Shown piece after piece: positions 1-8,286 of a DNA stretch of 64,000 nt. Origin of the DNA: Brevibacillus_D fluminis_A (lineage in GTDB: Bacteria; Bacillota; Bacilli; Brevibacillales; Brevibacillaceae). Below the pieces are notes generated by a model. It did no database searches. It saw nothing but the letters and a program-made list of their open reading frames with translations, and had not been told where the DNA came from. The stretch lies in NCBI RefSeq assembly GCF_052072235.1, contig NZ_CM125436.1, positions 4,086,001-4,150,000 of the forward strand. The letters are read 5' to 3'. The first letter of the stretch is position 1. Every line of letters begins with the position of its first letter. The position numbers and the translations under genes were made by a program.

Positions 1-134
1 AAGAGCGGCAGCAAAAAACGCGGGTCCTGGAACAGGAAAGGCAGCGTCCCCACCAGGATGAAAAACAGCAGCGCAAAACTCGGATGCCTGTCAGCAAACA
101 AAACCGAACGGTGTGACTGTGTATCATGCCGCAT
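1..134 (-). CDS. ECF transporter T component (EcfT-like), N-terminus only
   Basis: The last gene of the ECF operon starts here and runs off the window; only about 44 residues are visible. ATG at 134 follows the EcfA2 stop by 3 nt, with GGGAGG just upstream inside the end of that gene. The visible peptide is a polar start (MRHDTQSHRS) followed by a hydrophobic stretch (ALLFFILVGTLPFLF), as expected for the first membrane helix of an energy-coupling T subunit, which couples the two ATPases to the S component. Assignment rests mainly on operon position (S-A-A'-T), because too little sequence is present to see the T-component charged motifs. Confidence 0.65.
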   Translation of the reverse strand, partial: MRHDTQSHRSVLFADRHPSFALLFFILVGTLPFLFQDPRFLLPL

Positions 135-137
135 GTC

Positions 138-983
138 TTACCTCCCGCCCCTTTCCAGCAGTTTTTTTGCCATCTGCCTAGATAGGGCAGCGAATGTGAG
201 CGGCAGCGGCTCCGTCAATCCTGCTCCGAGTGCAAACCGGGATAAGGCCGGCGGCTCGACCTGCGCCTCTGCCAACCGTTCAGGCTGGGCAAAGACGCGC
301 GTAGGGGCATCATCGCAAATGATCTCCCCCTGGCGCATGACCACGACCCGTTCGGCATATTCGGCAACAAGCCGCATGTCATGTGTAATCGCCACGATGG
401 TATGCCCTGCCCTGTGCAGCGCTGCGATCAGTGCCATCATCTCGCGGACCCCGTGGTGATCGAGTCCTGTCGTCGGCTCATCAAGCACGATCACCCGTGG
501 CTTCATGGCTAAAACGGATGCGACCGCAATCTTTTGACGCGTCCCTTTTCCCATGAAATAGGGTTCCTCCTTGCGCAAGTGAATGAGCCCGACCGCGGCC
601 AGCGCTTCTTCGACCCGCCCTTGAATCTCGCTTTCGGAAAGCCCCATGTTCCGGGGGCCAAACGCCACTTCCGCCTCGACTGTCGACTGAAAAATTTGAT
701 GATCGGGATTTTGGTAGCAGTACGACACGACGCCTGCCATTTCAGCGACAGACATCGCCCGCGTGTCCTTCCCCTCAACCCGTACGGTGCCGGCAGTCGG
801 CTTGTACAAGCCGTTGCAATGCTTGGCCAGCGTCGTTTTGCCTGAACCGTTGCCGCCGATCAGCGCGATGAACTCCCCCTGCCCGATCGACAGGTCGATG
901 CCGCGCAGCACCGGTTTTCCCCGCTCATAGCCGTATTCCACCTGTTCAAACTGAATCAAAGGCCGATGTTGTTCCTGTCTCAC
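138..983 (-). CDS. ECF transporter ATPase A2 (CbiO-like), unusual signature motif
   Basis: ABC ATPase of an energy-coupling factor importer, 281 aa. GTG at 983 overlaps the stop of the upstream ATPase (GTGA), and a longer in-frame extension upstream is a shadow of that gene. Walker A is GGNGSGKTT, the Q-loop is in CYQNPDHQIF, and Walker B is VIVLDEPTTGLD followed by a clear H-loop (AITHD). The position of the canonical LSGGQ signature reads FMGKGTRQK, so only one Gly and the polar tail are kept. In ECF and other heterodimeric ABC pairs one site is often degenerate, so this is probably the weak-site partner of the 980-1825 ATPase. Confidence 0.87.
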   Translation of the reverse strand: MRQEQHRPLIQFEQVEYGYERGKPVLRGIDLSIGQGEFIALIGGNGSGKTTLAKHCNGLYKPTAGTVRVEGKDTRAMSVAEMAGVVSYCYQNPDHQIFQSTVEAEVAFGPRNMGLSESEIQGRVEEALAAVGLIHLRKEEPYFMGKGTRQKIAVASVLAMKPRVIVLDEPTTGLDHHGVREMMALIAALHRAGHTIVAITHDMRLVAEYAERVVVMRQGEIICDDAPTRVFAQPERLAEAQVEPPALSRFALGAGLTEPLPLTFAALSRQMAKKLLERGGR

Positions 984-1825
984 GGAATCGCCACCTCGCC
1001 TTTGCGCACGAGCGTCTGCCACAGGGTCAGCATATCCTCTACCGTGCGCGGGCATGGCGCCGTCGTTTCGTCCAGCACGCCTTCCGCGCAGAGCGCATGA
1101 TACAGGCGAATCATATCCGGGACATGAATCCCGTGCGCATCCAGAGAAGCGACCTGGGAAAAAAACGCGTCTGCCGGCATGTCCATCACGATCGATCCAT
1201 CGGCGATCAGCAGCATCCGGTCGCAAAATTGGGCCAATTCCTCCGTCGCATGGGACGCGACCAGAATCGTCATCCGCTCTTCTTCTTTCAATCGGCGAAT
1301 GAGGGAGAACACTTCGCGCGCCCCTTTTGGATCGAGTTCGGACGTCGGCTCGTCCAAAAGCAGCACCTGTGGCGCATGTGCGAGGGCGGATGCGATCGCG
1401 ACACGCTGCTTTTCTCCCCCAGACAGCTCAAACGGCGAGCGGCGGGCAAAGCCGGACAAGCCGACCAGCGAAAGCACGTCCTCGATTCGACGCTCGATCG
1501 CCCGGTCGTCATGCCCCCGATTTTCCAACGAAAACGCGATCTCCTCTTCTACCGTCAAGCCGATGAATTGCGTTTCCGGATCTTGAAACACAATTCCCAG
1601 CTCTCCTTGCACGCTGCGCTTGCCGCTGAACCCGCCCGCATAATTTGCGGGGATCAATCCGGCCATCGCCAGCAGCAGCGTCGTTTTGCCAGCGCCCGAG
1701 GGGCCGACCAAGCCGACGACCTCCCCTTCCGCCAAGGACAGATCGATTCCCGCAAGCGTCCAGCTTGCCCCATCCTCATAGCGCCAGCAGACGTCTTGAA
1801 GCGAGAGCACGTCGACGGAACTCAC
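980..1825 (-). CDS. ECF transporter ATPase A1 (CbiO-like)
   Basis: ABC ATPase of the same importer, 281 aa, with all canonical motifs: Walker A GPSGAGKTT near residue 40, Q-loop in VFQDPETQF, signature LSGGEKQR, Walker B VLLLDEPTSELDP and H-loop ASHATEE. GTG at 1825 overlaps the S-component stop by the GTGA arrangement, and its own stop overlaps the next ATPase in the same way, so the three proteins are translationally coupled and probably made in fixed ratio. It should drive uptake of the ligand bound by the S component in the cytoplasmic membrane. The substrate cannot be read from the ATPases. Confidence 0.9.
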   Translation of the reverse strand: MSSVDVLSLQDVCWRYEDGASWTLAGIDLSLAEGEVVGLVGPSGAGKTTLLLAMAGLIPANYAGGFSGKRSVQGELGIVFQDPETQFIGLTVEEEIAFSLENRGHDDRAIERRIEDVLSLVGLSGFARRSPFELSGGEKQRVAIASALAHAPQVLLLDEPTSELDPKGAREVFSLIRRLKEEERMTILVASHATEELAQFCDRMLLIADGSIVMDMPADAFFSQVASLDAHGIHVPDMIRLYHALCAEGVLDETTAPCPRTVEDMLTLWQTLVRKGEVAIP

Positions 1826-2424
1826 GGAAATACCTTTCTGGCCGGCAAATCATAGCCGCTGCCAATCTGGCGTCCCCGGTACAAGCCCGCCCGTTTGACG
1901 AATGGGTACAGCAGCTTCAGAAGAATCGGCCCCAAAATGGCGGTGGAAATCGCTTGGTTCAGGAAAACCGCAGGAATGAAGCCTGCTGCCACTTCTTTCG
2001 GCGTTAAGCCAAGCGCGACGTTGATCAGGATGGAGCATGCGACGACAAGCGAAGCGAGCAGCACGACAAACAAGTAATATTCCACATAACTGCGACCGCG
2101 TTTTAGCGACGGATCTTTCACGAGCACATAGCCGATGAATCCGCCCAAAAAGTTGGAGACGAAGCCCGTGGTCAAAATGTGCGGCGCAGCACTTCCCGTC
2201 ATCAAATCGCTGACCAGATTGCCAAAAGCCAAGCCGAGGCAGCCAGGAATCCCGAACAGCATGCCAAAGACCGGCTGCAGCGCATTGGCTGGACGGATCG
2301 GCACTTGCGGAATCAGCTTCACCTGCGCCAGCATGATCAAGGCAACTGCATATAGCGCCGCTGTAACGACGATCAGGACAAAATCGACGGTCGTCCATCT
2401 GCGGCGAAAAAGTGATCGTTCCAT
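1822..2424 (-). CDS. ECF transporter S (substrate-binding membrane) component
   Basis: Small integral membrane protein of 200 aa with about six hydrophobic segments and the fingerprint RPANALQPVFGMLFG followed by LAFGNLVSDL, which resembles QueT/YkoE-like S components. ATG at 2424 has GGGAGG seven bases upstream; an in-frame TTG at 2439 would start inside that ribosome binding site. As first gene of an S-A-A'-T operon it should set substrate specificity. No known riboswitch is visible in the roughly 95-nt leader, so I cannot say which vitamin, nucleobase or metal is carried. Membership of the ECF S class is well supported by context; subfamily is not. Confidence 0.78.
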   Translation of the reverse strand: MERSLFRRRWTTVDFVLIVVTAALYAVALIMLAQVKLIPQVPIRPANALQPVFGMLFGIPGCLGLAFGNLVSDLMTGSAAPHILTTGFVSNFLGGFIGYVLVKDPSLKRGRSYVEYYLFVVLLASLVVACSILINVALGLTPKEVAAGFIPAVFLNQAISTAILGPILLKLLYPFVKRAGLYRGRQIGSGYDLPARKVFP

Positions 2425-2456
2425 TTTATGGCCTCCCAAAAAGACGAAATGATAGA

Positions 2457-2493
2457 ATTTACCATCCTATATATTACCGCTTTTCTGGTAAAT
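2457..2493. promoter_or_regulatory. Inverted repeat upstream of the ECF operon
   Basis: The arms ATTTACC (2457-2463) and GGTAAAT (2487-2493) are perfect inverted repeats separated by 23 nt, about 33 nt before the S-component start. The spacing suits a dimeric regulator, but arm sequence and spacing do not clearly match a family I can name. Confidence 0.3.
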
Positions 2494-2534
2494 CTAGCAA
2501 ATGTTTATGCGCCGATGAAATCTCGGTCGAGCAT

Positions 2535-2583
2535 AAAAAACAGGCGAGATTCTCTCTGTCGATGACCGAGTATCTCGCCTGTT
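2535..2583 (-). terminator. Rho-independent terminator after ROK kinase
   Basis: On the minus strand AAACAGGCGAGAT pairs with ATCTCGCCTGTTT and is followed by a TTTTTT run. It lies nine bases past the kinase stop and insulates the sugar operon from the ECF operon. Confidence 0.85.
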
Positions 2584-2591
2584 TGATAGGT

Positions 2592-3584
2592 TTACAGCTG
2601 GGGTAATGCGCTTGCCGATTGGCGATTGCGCTGCAGGAATAACCCGGCCGCGCCGAGCACACCCGCCTCGCCGCCCAAGCTGCTGCGCACAAGACGCACC
2701 TGCTCTGCCATGCGGGAGATCGCCCGCTCACGCACAATCTTTTCCGTTTCTGCGAACAGGTAGTCGCCGGTGGTCATGACGCCGCCACCCACGACGATCA
2801 GCTCCGGGTTGAACAGATGGATCAGGCTGGTGATGCCCGCTCCCAAATCGCGGGAAGCCCGGAGGTGAATATCCTTGCAAAGCGGATCGCCTTGCATGAC
2901 GCCTTCGCCGATCTCCTTTGCCGTGATTTGCTCAGGCGGGTATTGGCTGAGAAATGCGCTTTTCTCGCCGGCTGCAAGCCGCGTGCGCGCGATTTTTGCC
3001 AATGCGGGGCCTGACACATAGTTTTCCAGGCAGCCTCGATTCCCGCAGGCACACGGTGGTCCGTCCGGATCGATGGAAATATGACCGAACTCGCCCGCGC
3101 TGTCCCCTTTGCCTGTGATCAGCCGGGCGTCGCTGATGAATCCCGCGCCGACCCCTGTGCTGACCGTCACATAAATGACGTTGTCGGTGCCTTTGCCTGC
3201 GCCGAACACCCATTCCGCAACCGCAGCGGCATTCGCGTCATTGATCAGTTGGACAGGCAGGCCAAAGCGCTCGGATACGATCTGTCCGATCGCGACATGC
3301 TCCCAGCCCAAATTGTTCGCGTACAGCACTTTGTTGGCTTTCGTATCAATCACGCCGGCCGTAGCGATCCCGACGCCGCGAACCGACGTCGTGGATATGC
3401 CGCCCTCTGTCAGCACGATTTCCACCGAGGACAGGATGCGGCCGATAACCGCTTCCTGCCCTTCGGCTGCAAGCGTTGGACACGTCGTTTTGTGGACGAT
3501 CCGCCCTTGTTCATCGATCAAGGCAGCCAGTATTTTGGTTCCGCCGAGATCCAGCCCAATTGCGTAGTTTTTCTCCTGGATCAT
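2592..3584 (-). CDS. ROK-family sugar kinase (glucokinase-like)
   Basis: ROK kinase, 330 aa. The N-terminus has the ATP phosphate motif GLDLGGTKI. The sugar/catalytic region reads LINDANAAAVAEW with the catalytic Asp in NDAN, then GEFGH and the ROK zinc motif CACGNRGCLE near residue 180. There is no N-terminal helix-turn-helix, so it is an enzyme rather than a repressor. Last gene of the sugar operon, 33 nt behind the TIM-barrel gene and followed by a strong terminator. It probably phosphorylates the free hexose (glucose or a close relative) released by the dehydrogenase/lyase genes upstream; exact sugar specificity is inference. Confidence 0.88.
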   Translation of the reverse strand: MIQEKNYAIGLDLGGTKILAALIDEQGRIVHKTTCPTLAAEGQEAVIGRILSSVEIVLTEGGISTTSVRGVGIATAGVIDTKANKVLYANNLGWEHVAIGQIVSERFGLPVQLINDANAAAVAEWVFGAGKGTDNVIYVTVSTGVGAGFISDARLITGKGDSAGEFGHISIDPDGPPCACGNRGCLENYVSGPALAKIARTRLAAGEKSAFLSQYPPEQITAKEIGEGVMQGDPLCKDIHLRASRDLGAGITSLIHLFNPELIVVGGGVMTTGDYLFAETEKIVRERAISRMAEQVRLVRSSLGGEAGVLGAAGLFLQRNRQSASALPQL

Positions 3585-3617
3585 CGCTTTTGCACATCCT
3601 TACAAACGAGTTCATGA

Positions 3618-4448
3618 TTACTTGTTGCCAAATATTGCGTCCATCGCTTGGGATGTCTGGCTGATCAGCTGTTCCGGATGGCGGCCGTACGGCGTGATTT
3701 CCGGCATGATGTAGCCCTCGTAGCCGATCTCGGCAATCGCCTCCACCACGCGTTCAAACGGCGTATCGCCTGCCAAAAGCGGCACGAATCCCGTTCCATT
3801 GCCGGCGGACGTTTTGAAATCTTTCACATGCAGCGCGATGATGCGTTTGCCCAAAATGCGAATCCATTGCTCCGGAAAGCCGAATTGGACCACATTGCCG
3901 ATATCAAAATAAGCGCCTGCCCACGGGCTGTCGATCTCATCGATAAACCGCTTCATTTCCAGCGGGCTCAGCAAAAACTTGTTCCACACGTTTTCGATCC
4001 CGATCTTGACGCCGTACGCCTCGGCTTTTTTGGCCAGCTTGCGAACCGCTTCAAGCGCACGGTCATATGCGACATCGTAGCTGACGGCCGGTGTAACGAG
4101 TCCCGGCACAACCAGTACGGTTTTGGCACCGAATATCGCCGCCGCTTCAATCATTTTTTCCACCACGAGCATCCCTTGCTGACGAACCACCTCATCCTCA
4201 TGTGTCAGCGGATATTTCCACAAAAGCGCAGTCGAAACGCTCGGCAGCTCCAGACCGTTTTGACCAGCCAGCCGGGCGATCGCCTTCAGCTCTTCTTCTG
4301 ATGATCCCAGATGAAACGCGCCTTCTCCTTGATCAGCCAAATTCAGTTCAACACCTGTATAACCATGCGCGCCGGCTTGGCGGAACATCTCGGCAAGCTC
4401 GATGTCGGCCGGAAAGCACCATGCGTTGATTCCTTTTTTCCAGTTCAT
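3618..4448 (-). CDS. Sugar phosphate isomerase/epimerase-family TIM-barrel protein
   Basis: Xylose-isomerase-like TIM barrel (AP-endonuclease-2 fold), 276 aa. Visible signs are the opening GINAWCFPADIELAEMF, the metal-ligand stretches KIGIENVWNKFLLSP and GAYFDIGNVVQFG, HVKDFK and PEITPYG, which supply the usual Glu, Asp, His and Glu ligands. ATG at 4448 has AAGGAAGG eight bases upstream; an upstream in-frame GTG would have no spacing. It sits between the kinase and three Gfo/Idh/MocA oxidoreductases. In such neighbourhoods this fold can act as a ketose epimerase, or as the beta-eliminating lyase/hydratase acting on 3-keto-sugars, as in levoglucosan degradation. Which reaction applies is not decided by sequence. 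Confidence 0.8.
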   Translation of the reverse strand: MNWKKGINAWCFPADIELAEMFRQAGAHGYTGVELNLADQGEGAFHLGSSEEELKAIARLAGQNGLELPSVSTALLWKYPLTHEDEVVRQQGMLVVEKMIEAAAIFGAKTVLVVPGLVTPAVSYDVAYDRALEAVRKLAKKAEAYGVKIGIENVWNKFLLSPLEMKRFIDEIDSPWAGAYFDIGNVVQFGFPEQWIRILGKRIIALHVKDFKTSAGNGTGFVPLLAGDTPFERVVEAIAEIGYEGYIMPEITPYGRHPEQLISQTSQAMDAIFGNK

Positions 4449-4466
4449 GCCCTGCACCTTCCTTGC

Positions 4467-5435
4467 TTACAACTTGACTGGCGATCCCGATTTCGCGGAC
4501 TCGTTCGCAGCCAGCGTGACTTTCAACGTTTGTAGCGCCTGCGCGTACGGCGCGAGGATCAGGGTTTCATCTCCTGTTGCCACCGCGCGAATGAACGCTT
4601 CATCTTGTGCCAGGTAAAAATCAAGCGTGCTGCTGTATGTGCGCGTGCCTTCCGCGTCCACGATCGTCAGGTCCCGGCCGCTGATCTGCAGCCGGAAACC
4701 TTTGCCCAGCACCTCGACACCTGTGCGGTGATCCGGCTGGGTGAACGTCGTGTCGAGCGTTCCGATCGCCCCCGAGGAAAACGCAAGGCTTACCGATGTC
4801 ACGTCCGGAATATCGAGCCCCGGCACGTCCCCCATCACGCGCAATGCCGCATGGGCGTAGACTTTGGATACATCTCCCGCCAAGTAGCGCATCATGTCCA
4901 GCGTGTGGGTTGCCTGCTCCACCAGCTGGCCGCCCGATTTCGCCTGTTCGCGCCACCATGGGGTTTGCACGAATGACGTCAGGTAGTGCCCGCGCACCAT
5001 TGCGATCGTTTTGTCCGCCACATACGCTTTGGCCTGGGCGACGATGTCCAAATAACGCAGGCAATACCCGGTGGAAGCAAGAATCTGCGCATCTTGAATC
5101 GCCTTCAGCTTGCGCTCGACCTCTTCCATGGCAAGCCCGATCGGCTTTTCCACCAGCAGGTGAATGCCGCGCGCTGCCGCTTGCTCCACCAGCGTTCCTT
5201 GCGCAAACGGCGGCACGCAGATGAACAGCGCATCCAGCCGTTCGGCCGCAAGCATCGCTTCGTAATCCGTATATCCGGTTATGCCGTATGTTTCGCAAAT
5301 CTCGGCTACGCTCGCCTCATTTACATCGCAAACCGCGACCAATTGCGCTTGATCGATTTTAGTGAGATTGGCCAGGTGAACACGACCGATGCCACCTGTG
5401 CCGACCATTCCGACTCTTACTCGATTCGCTGTCAT
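4467..5435 (-). CDS. Gfo/Idh/MocA-family oxidoreductase (1 of 3)
   Basis: NAD(P)-dependent sugar or cyclitol dehydrogenase, 322 aa. The Rossmann fold starts at VGMVGTGGIGRVH, and the family EKP motif is in LLVEKPIGL near residue 110. The C-terminal half has GGQLVEQATHTLDMMRYLAG, which carries the catalytic-type histidine region. The start is five bases after the stop of the next dehydrogenase with only a weak ribosome binding site, so it is probably translationally coupled. Expected cytoplasmic role: oxidise or reduce a sugar intermediate with NAD(P). The three paralogs in the operon differ enough to be sequential enzymes rather than recent duplicates. Confidence 0.87.
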   Translation of the reverse strand: MTANRVRVGMVGTGGIGRVHLANLTKIDQAQLVAVCDVNEASVAEICETYGITGYTDYEAMLAAERLDALFICVPPFAQGTLVEQAAARGIHLLVEKPIGLAMEEVERKLKAIQDAQILASTGYCLRYLDIVAQAKAYVADKTIAMVRGHYLTSFVQTPWWREQAKSGGQLVEQATHTLDMMRYLAGDVSKVYAHAALRVMGDVPGLDIPDVTSVSLAFSSGAIGTLDTTFTQPDHRTGVEVLGKGFRLQISGRDLTIVDAEGTRTYSSTLDFYLAQDEAFIRAVATGDETLILAPYAQALQTLKVTLAANESAKSGSPVKL

Positions 5436-5440
5436 GGCGC

Positions 5441-6415
5441 TTACCCGAGTTTGACCGGCTGCTTGTTTTCGGAGGATTGGTACGCAGCCAATGCGACCTC
5501 AACCGCCCGCATGCCGTCCTCGCCCGTGATCGATGGTGCCTTGCCTTCCTTGATGGAAGCGAGGAAATCGCTCACCAGCGCGCCGTCCATGTCATCGCCC
5601 CAATAGGCCCACGTCAAGCCTTTGTCATCGCTGTAGACGTCGAGCTTTTGACCGAATGTGTTGAGCGACAGCGTCCCGTCTGTGCCGATGATCTCCATCG
5701 TCACATCGCCCCATGTCGGGAACGATTTGTTGCGGGACCAGCTGCAGTCGAGCGTCGCATACACACCGTTATCGAACTCCATGGTCAAAATGCCGCAGTC
5801 GTCGATCGGCGTATCGCAAAGCAGATTGTCGACTTCCGCATACACTTCCTTCACCTCAGCGCCCATGAACCAGCGCATCAGGTCGACGACGTGTACGGTA
5901 TGGTCGATCACCGCGCCGCCGCCCGATTTGGCCCGATCGATGAACCAGCCGCCCGGATTTTTGCCGCGGTTGGTGCCGCGGATCGCCATGATGCGGCCGA
6001 GCTTGCCTGCCTCCACCATTTGCTTCGCACGGCGGACAGCCGGATGGAAGCGCACAGGGAAAGCCGTTTGCAGCTTGACGCCATGCTCGCGGCAAACCGC
6101 GATCATCTCTTCGGCATCCGCCACATTCGTTGCCAGCGGTTTTTCGCACAGGACGTGCTTGCCCGCTTTCGCCGCCGCCACGACATGCTCTTTGTGCTTC
6201 GCGTTTTCCGATGTGACGATCACCGCATCGATGGATTGCTTGAGCAGCTCCTGGTAGTCGGCATAGTACGTTGTGTGAAGCTTCTGCGCAGCTGCCTTGC
6301 CGCGCGCTTCGTCTTCATCGGCGATCCCGATGAGTTCGGCTCCTTCGATGTTTTCAATCGCTTGTGCGTAACTGTATGCGTGCATATGTGCAAAGCTGAT
6401 GATCCCCAGTTTCAT
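5441..6415 (-). CDS. Gfo/Idh/MocA-family oxidoreductase (2 of 3)
   Basis: NAD(P)-dependent dehydrogenase, 324 aa. MKLGIISFAHMHAYSYAQ replaces the usual GxGxxG with a GIISFAHMH variant seen in some Gfo/Idh/MocA members, so nucleotide binding may be altered. The EKP motif is in VLCEKPLAT, and the substrate-domain motif GGGAVIDHTVHVVDLMRWF carries the likely catalytic His. ATG at 6415 is eight bases after GGGAGG; GTG at 6418 is an alternative. Same operon as the binding protein and permeases, so it most likely acts on the imported sugar or on a product of one of the neighbouring enzymes. Confidence 0.87.
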   Translation of the reverse strand: MKLGIISFAHMHAYSYAQAIENIEGAELIGIADEDEARGKAAAQKLHTTYYADYQELLKQSIDAVIVTSENAKHKEHVVAAAKAGKHVLCEKPLATNVADAEEMIAVCREHGVKLQTAFPVRFHPAVRRAKQMVEAGKLGRIMAIRGTNRGKNPGGWFIDRAKSGGGAVIDHTVHVVDLMRWFMGAEVKEVYAEVDNLLCDTPIDDCGILTMEFDNGVYATLDCSWSRNKSFPTWGDVTMEIIGTDGTLSLNTFGQKLDVYSDDKGLTWAYWGDDMDGALVSDFLASIKEGKAPSITGEDGMRAVEVALAAYQSSENKQPVKLG

Positions 6416-6430
6416 CACTTGTTCCCTCCC

Positions 6431-7414
6431 TTAGGATAACGTCACAACTTCACCAGTTTCGATCGACTTGATCGCGGCCAGCGCGATCTCCATCGCCTTG
6501 TAGGCATCCTCTGCCGTCACGAGCGAATCGCCGCCCGTTTCGATGCAATGGATGAAGTGTTTCAGCTCGCGGAAGTACGGATTTTCGTTCAGCGGGCTTT
6601 CCGGCACGGCTACGCCGCCAACCCCTTGCTGCTTGGCGCGGCTGACTGCGATCAGCGGTTTTTCCTGCGCGCTGTCGTAGTTGATGATGCCGGATTTGCC
6701 TGCCAGCTCCATTTTCATCGCAAAGCCTTCATGCGCCCAAGACCCTTCCACATGTGCGATCATGCCGCTTTTGAAGCGCAGCGTAACCAGCGCGTAATCC
6801 ATCCGGGCGAAACCGCGGCCGAGCAGGCTTTTGGCGTACACCCGCTCCACATCGCCGAAGCTCCAGCGCAAAAAGTCGAAGTCGTGGATGATCATATCGA
6901 GCACGAGGCCGCCGCTGTTTTGGTGATCGGCGTACCAGTCATTCCACGCGGTCGGGAAAATGCCGCCGCGGAACGTGCGGGCAACCGCAACATCGCCGAT
7001 CTCCCCTTTCTGTACGAAGGCGCGGCTTTTTTCATATTCGGGGAAAAAGCGCAGCACATGGCCGACAAACAGCTTCACGTTCTTCTCTTTGCAAAAGTCG
7101 ATCATTTCGCGCGCATCGGCCAGATGGCGGGCGAGCGGTTTTTCGCAGATGACGTGCTTGCCGTCATTCGCCGCCTTTTTCACATAAGTCTTGTGCAAAT
7201 ATGTAGGCAAGCAGACGTCGACAATATCGACGCGCGGAAGGCTTGCCATCGCTTCCTCGTATGTGGCGAACACCGGTACCCCAAGGCCCAGCTCCTCCGC
7301 TTTTTCTTTGCGAACCTCTACGATGCCCGCAAGCGTAACATTCTCCATCGCCGCATAGGAACGCGCATGGACGCTGCCCATCGTTCCTGCGCCCAGTAAC
7401 AGAACATGATGCAT
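6431..7414 (-). CDS. Gfo/Idh/MocA-family oxidoreductase (3 of 3)
   Basis: NAD(P)-dependent dehydrogenase, 327 aa from ATG at 7414, which has AGGAG nine bases upstream. An in-frame ATG at 7444 overlaps the permease stop (TAATG) and would add ten charged residues, so a coupled longer form is possible. Rossmann motif VLLLGAGTMGSVHARSY, EKP motif VICEKPLAR, and the active-site region NSGGLVLDMIIHDFDFLRW with a His after the Asp. It directly follows the ABC permeases, so it is the most likely first enzyme to act on the imported compound, but that is inference. Confidence 0.87.
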   Translation of the reverse strand: MHHVLLLGAGTMGSVHARSYAAMENVTLAGIVEVRKEKAEELGLGVPVFATYEEAMASLPRVDIVDVCLPTYLHKTYVKKAANDGKHVICEKPLARHLADAREMIDFCKEKNVKLFVGHVLRFFPEYEKSRAFVQKGEIGDVAVARTFRGGIFPTAWNDWYADHQNSGGLVLDMIIHDFDFLRWSFGDVERVYAKSLLGRGFARMDYALVTLRFKSGMIAHVEGSWAHEGFAMKMELAGKSGIINYDSAQEKPLIAVSRAKQQGVGGVAVPESPLNENPYFRELKHFIHCIETGGDSLVTAEDAYKAMEIALAAIKSIETGEVVTLS

Positions 7415-7443
7415 ATGTTTCCACTCCTTTTCATTTTCCTTCA

Positions 7444-8274
7444 TTATTTAGAGCCGCTAAGCGAAATCCCTTCCACAAAGTGCTTCTGCATGAACACGAA
7501 GACCAGAATCATCGGCCAGATCGCCAGGACCGAGCCCGCCATCAAAATCGGGTAGTTCGTCTGATGCTGCCCTTGCAGCGAGGCCAGACCGGCAGACAGC
7601 GTCAGCTTGTCAGGCGACGTGTTGACAATGAGCGGCCACATCAGATCGTTCCACGACCAGAGCGTGACGAAAATCGCAAGTGCGATCAAGCCTGGTTTGG
7701 CCAGCGGCAGCATGATGCGCCAGTAAATTTGGAAATGGTTGCAGCCGTCCAGCTTGGCCGCTTCCTCCAATTCCTTTGGCAAAGACATGAAGAACTGACG
7801 CAGCAAAAACGTACCGAATGCGCTGAACAAGCCTGGCACGATCAATGCCGTCAGCGTGTTCAACCAGCCTAAATCTTTCATGATCAAAAATTGCGGAATC
7901 AAAAACACCTGCCCCGGCACCATCAGCACCGACAAAAACAGCATGAACAGAATGTTCCGTCCCGGAAACTCGATGCGCGCGAATGCGTATGCGGCGAGCG
8001 AGCAGAGGAACACCTGCCCCACCACTTTCACGATCGTCGTGATGATCGTGTTCCAATAAAATTGCAGCATCGGAATGGTCGTCAACACTTCCGCGTAGTT
8101 TTTCCACTGCGCGACCGTTGGAAAAATCACCGGCGGCACCTGCTGGGATTCACCCAATGTTTTGAGCGAGGTCAGGATCATCCAGAGAAAAGGACCGACC
8201 ATCAGCAAGGCCCCGAGAATCAAAAGAATATGGACCAGCAGCTTCGGACCGCGGCCAAAGCGCCCCTCGTTCAC
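7444..8274 (-). CDS. Carbohydrate ABC transporter permease, MalG type
   Basis: Inner-membrane permease of a CUT1 sugar importer, 276 aa and six predicted helices. The cytoplasmic EAA loop reads ELEEAAKLDGCNHFQIYWRI, the docking site for the ATPase. GTG at 8274 has AAGGAGGG upstream, 12 nt after the stop of the partner permease. No ATPase gene is in the operon; CUT1 importers in Firmicutes commonly share an MsmX/MsmK-type ATPase encoded elsewhere, so that is the likely arrangement here. Confidence 0.9.
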   Translation of the reverse strand: MNEGRFGRGPKLLVHILLILGALLMVGPFLWMILTSLKTLGESQQVPPVIFPTVAQWKNYAEVLTTIPMLQFYWNTIITTIVKVVGQVFLCSLAAYAFARIEFPGRNILFMLFLSVLMVPGQVFLIPQFLIMKDLGWLNTLTALIVPGLFSAFGTFLLRQFFMSLPKELEEAAKLDGCNHFQIYWRIMLPLAKPGLIALAIFVTLWSWNDLMWPLIVNTSPDKLTLSAGLASLQGQHQTNYPILMAGSVLAIWPMILVFVFMQKHFVEGISLSGSK

Positions 8275-8286
8275 AAGCGTCCCTCC

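Noticed and set aside
984..1226. Longer N-terminus for the second ECF ATPase
   Set aside because: It is an out-of-frame shadow of the upstream ATPase; GTG at 983 overlaps that gene's stop and begins just before the ABC core.
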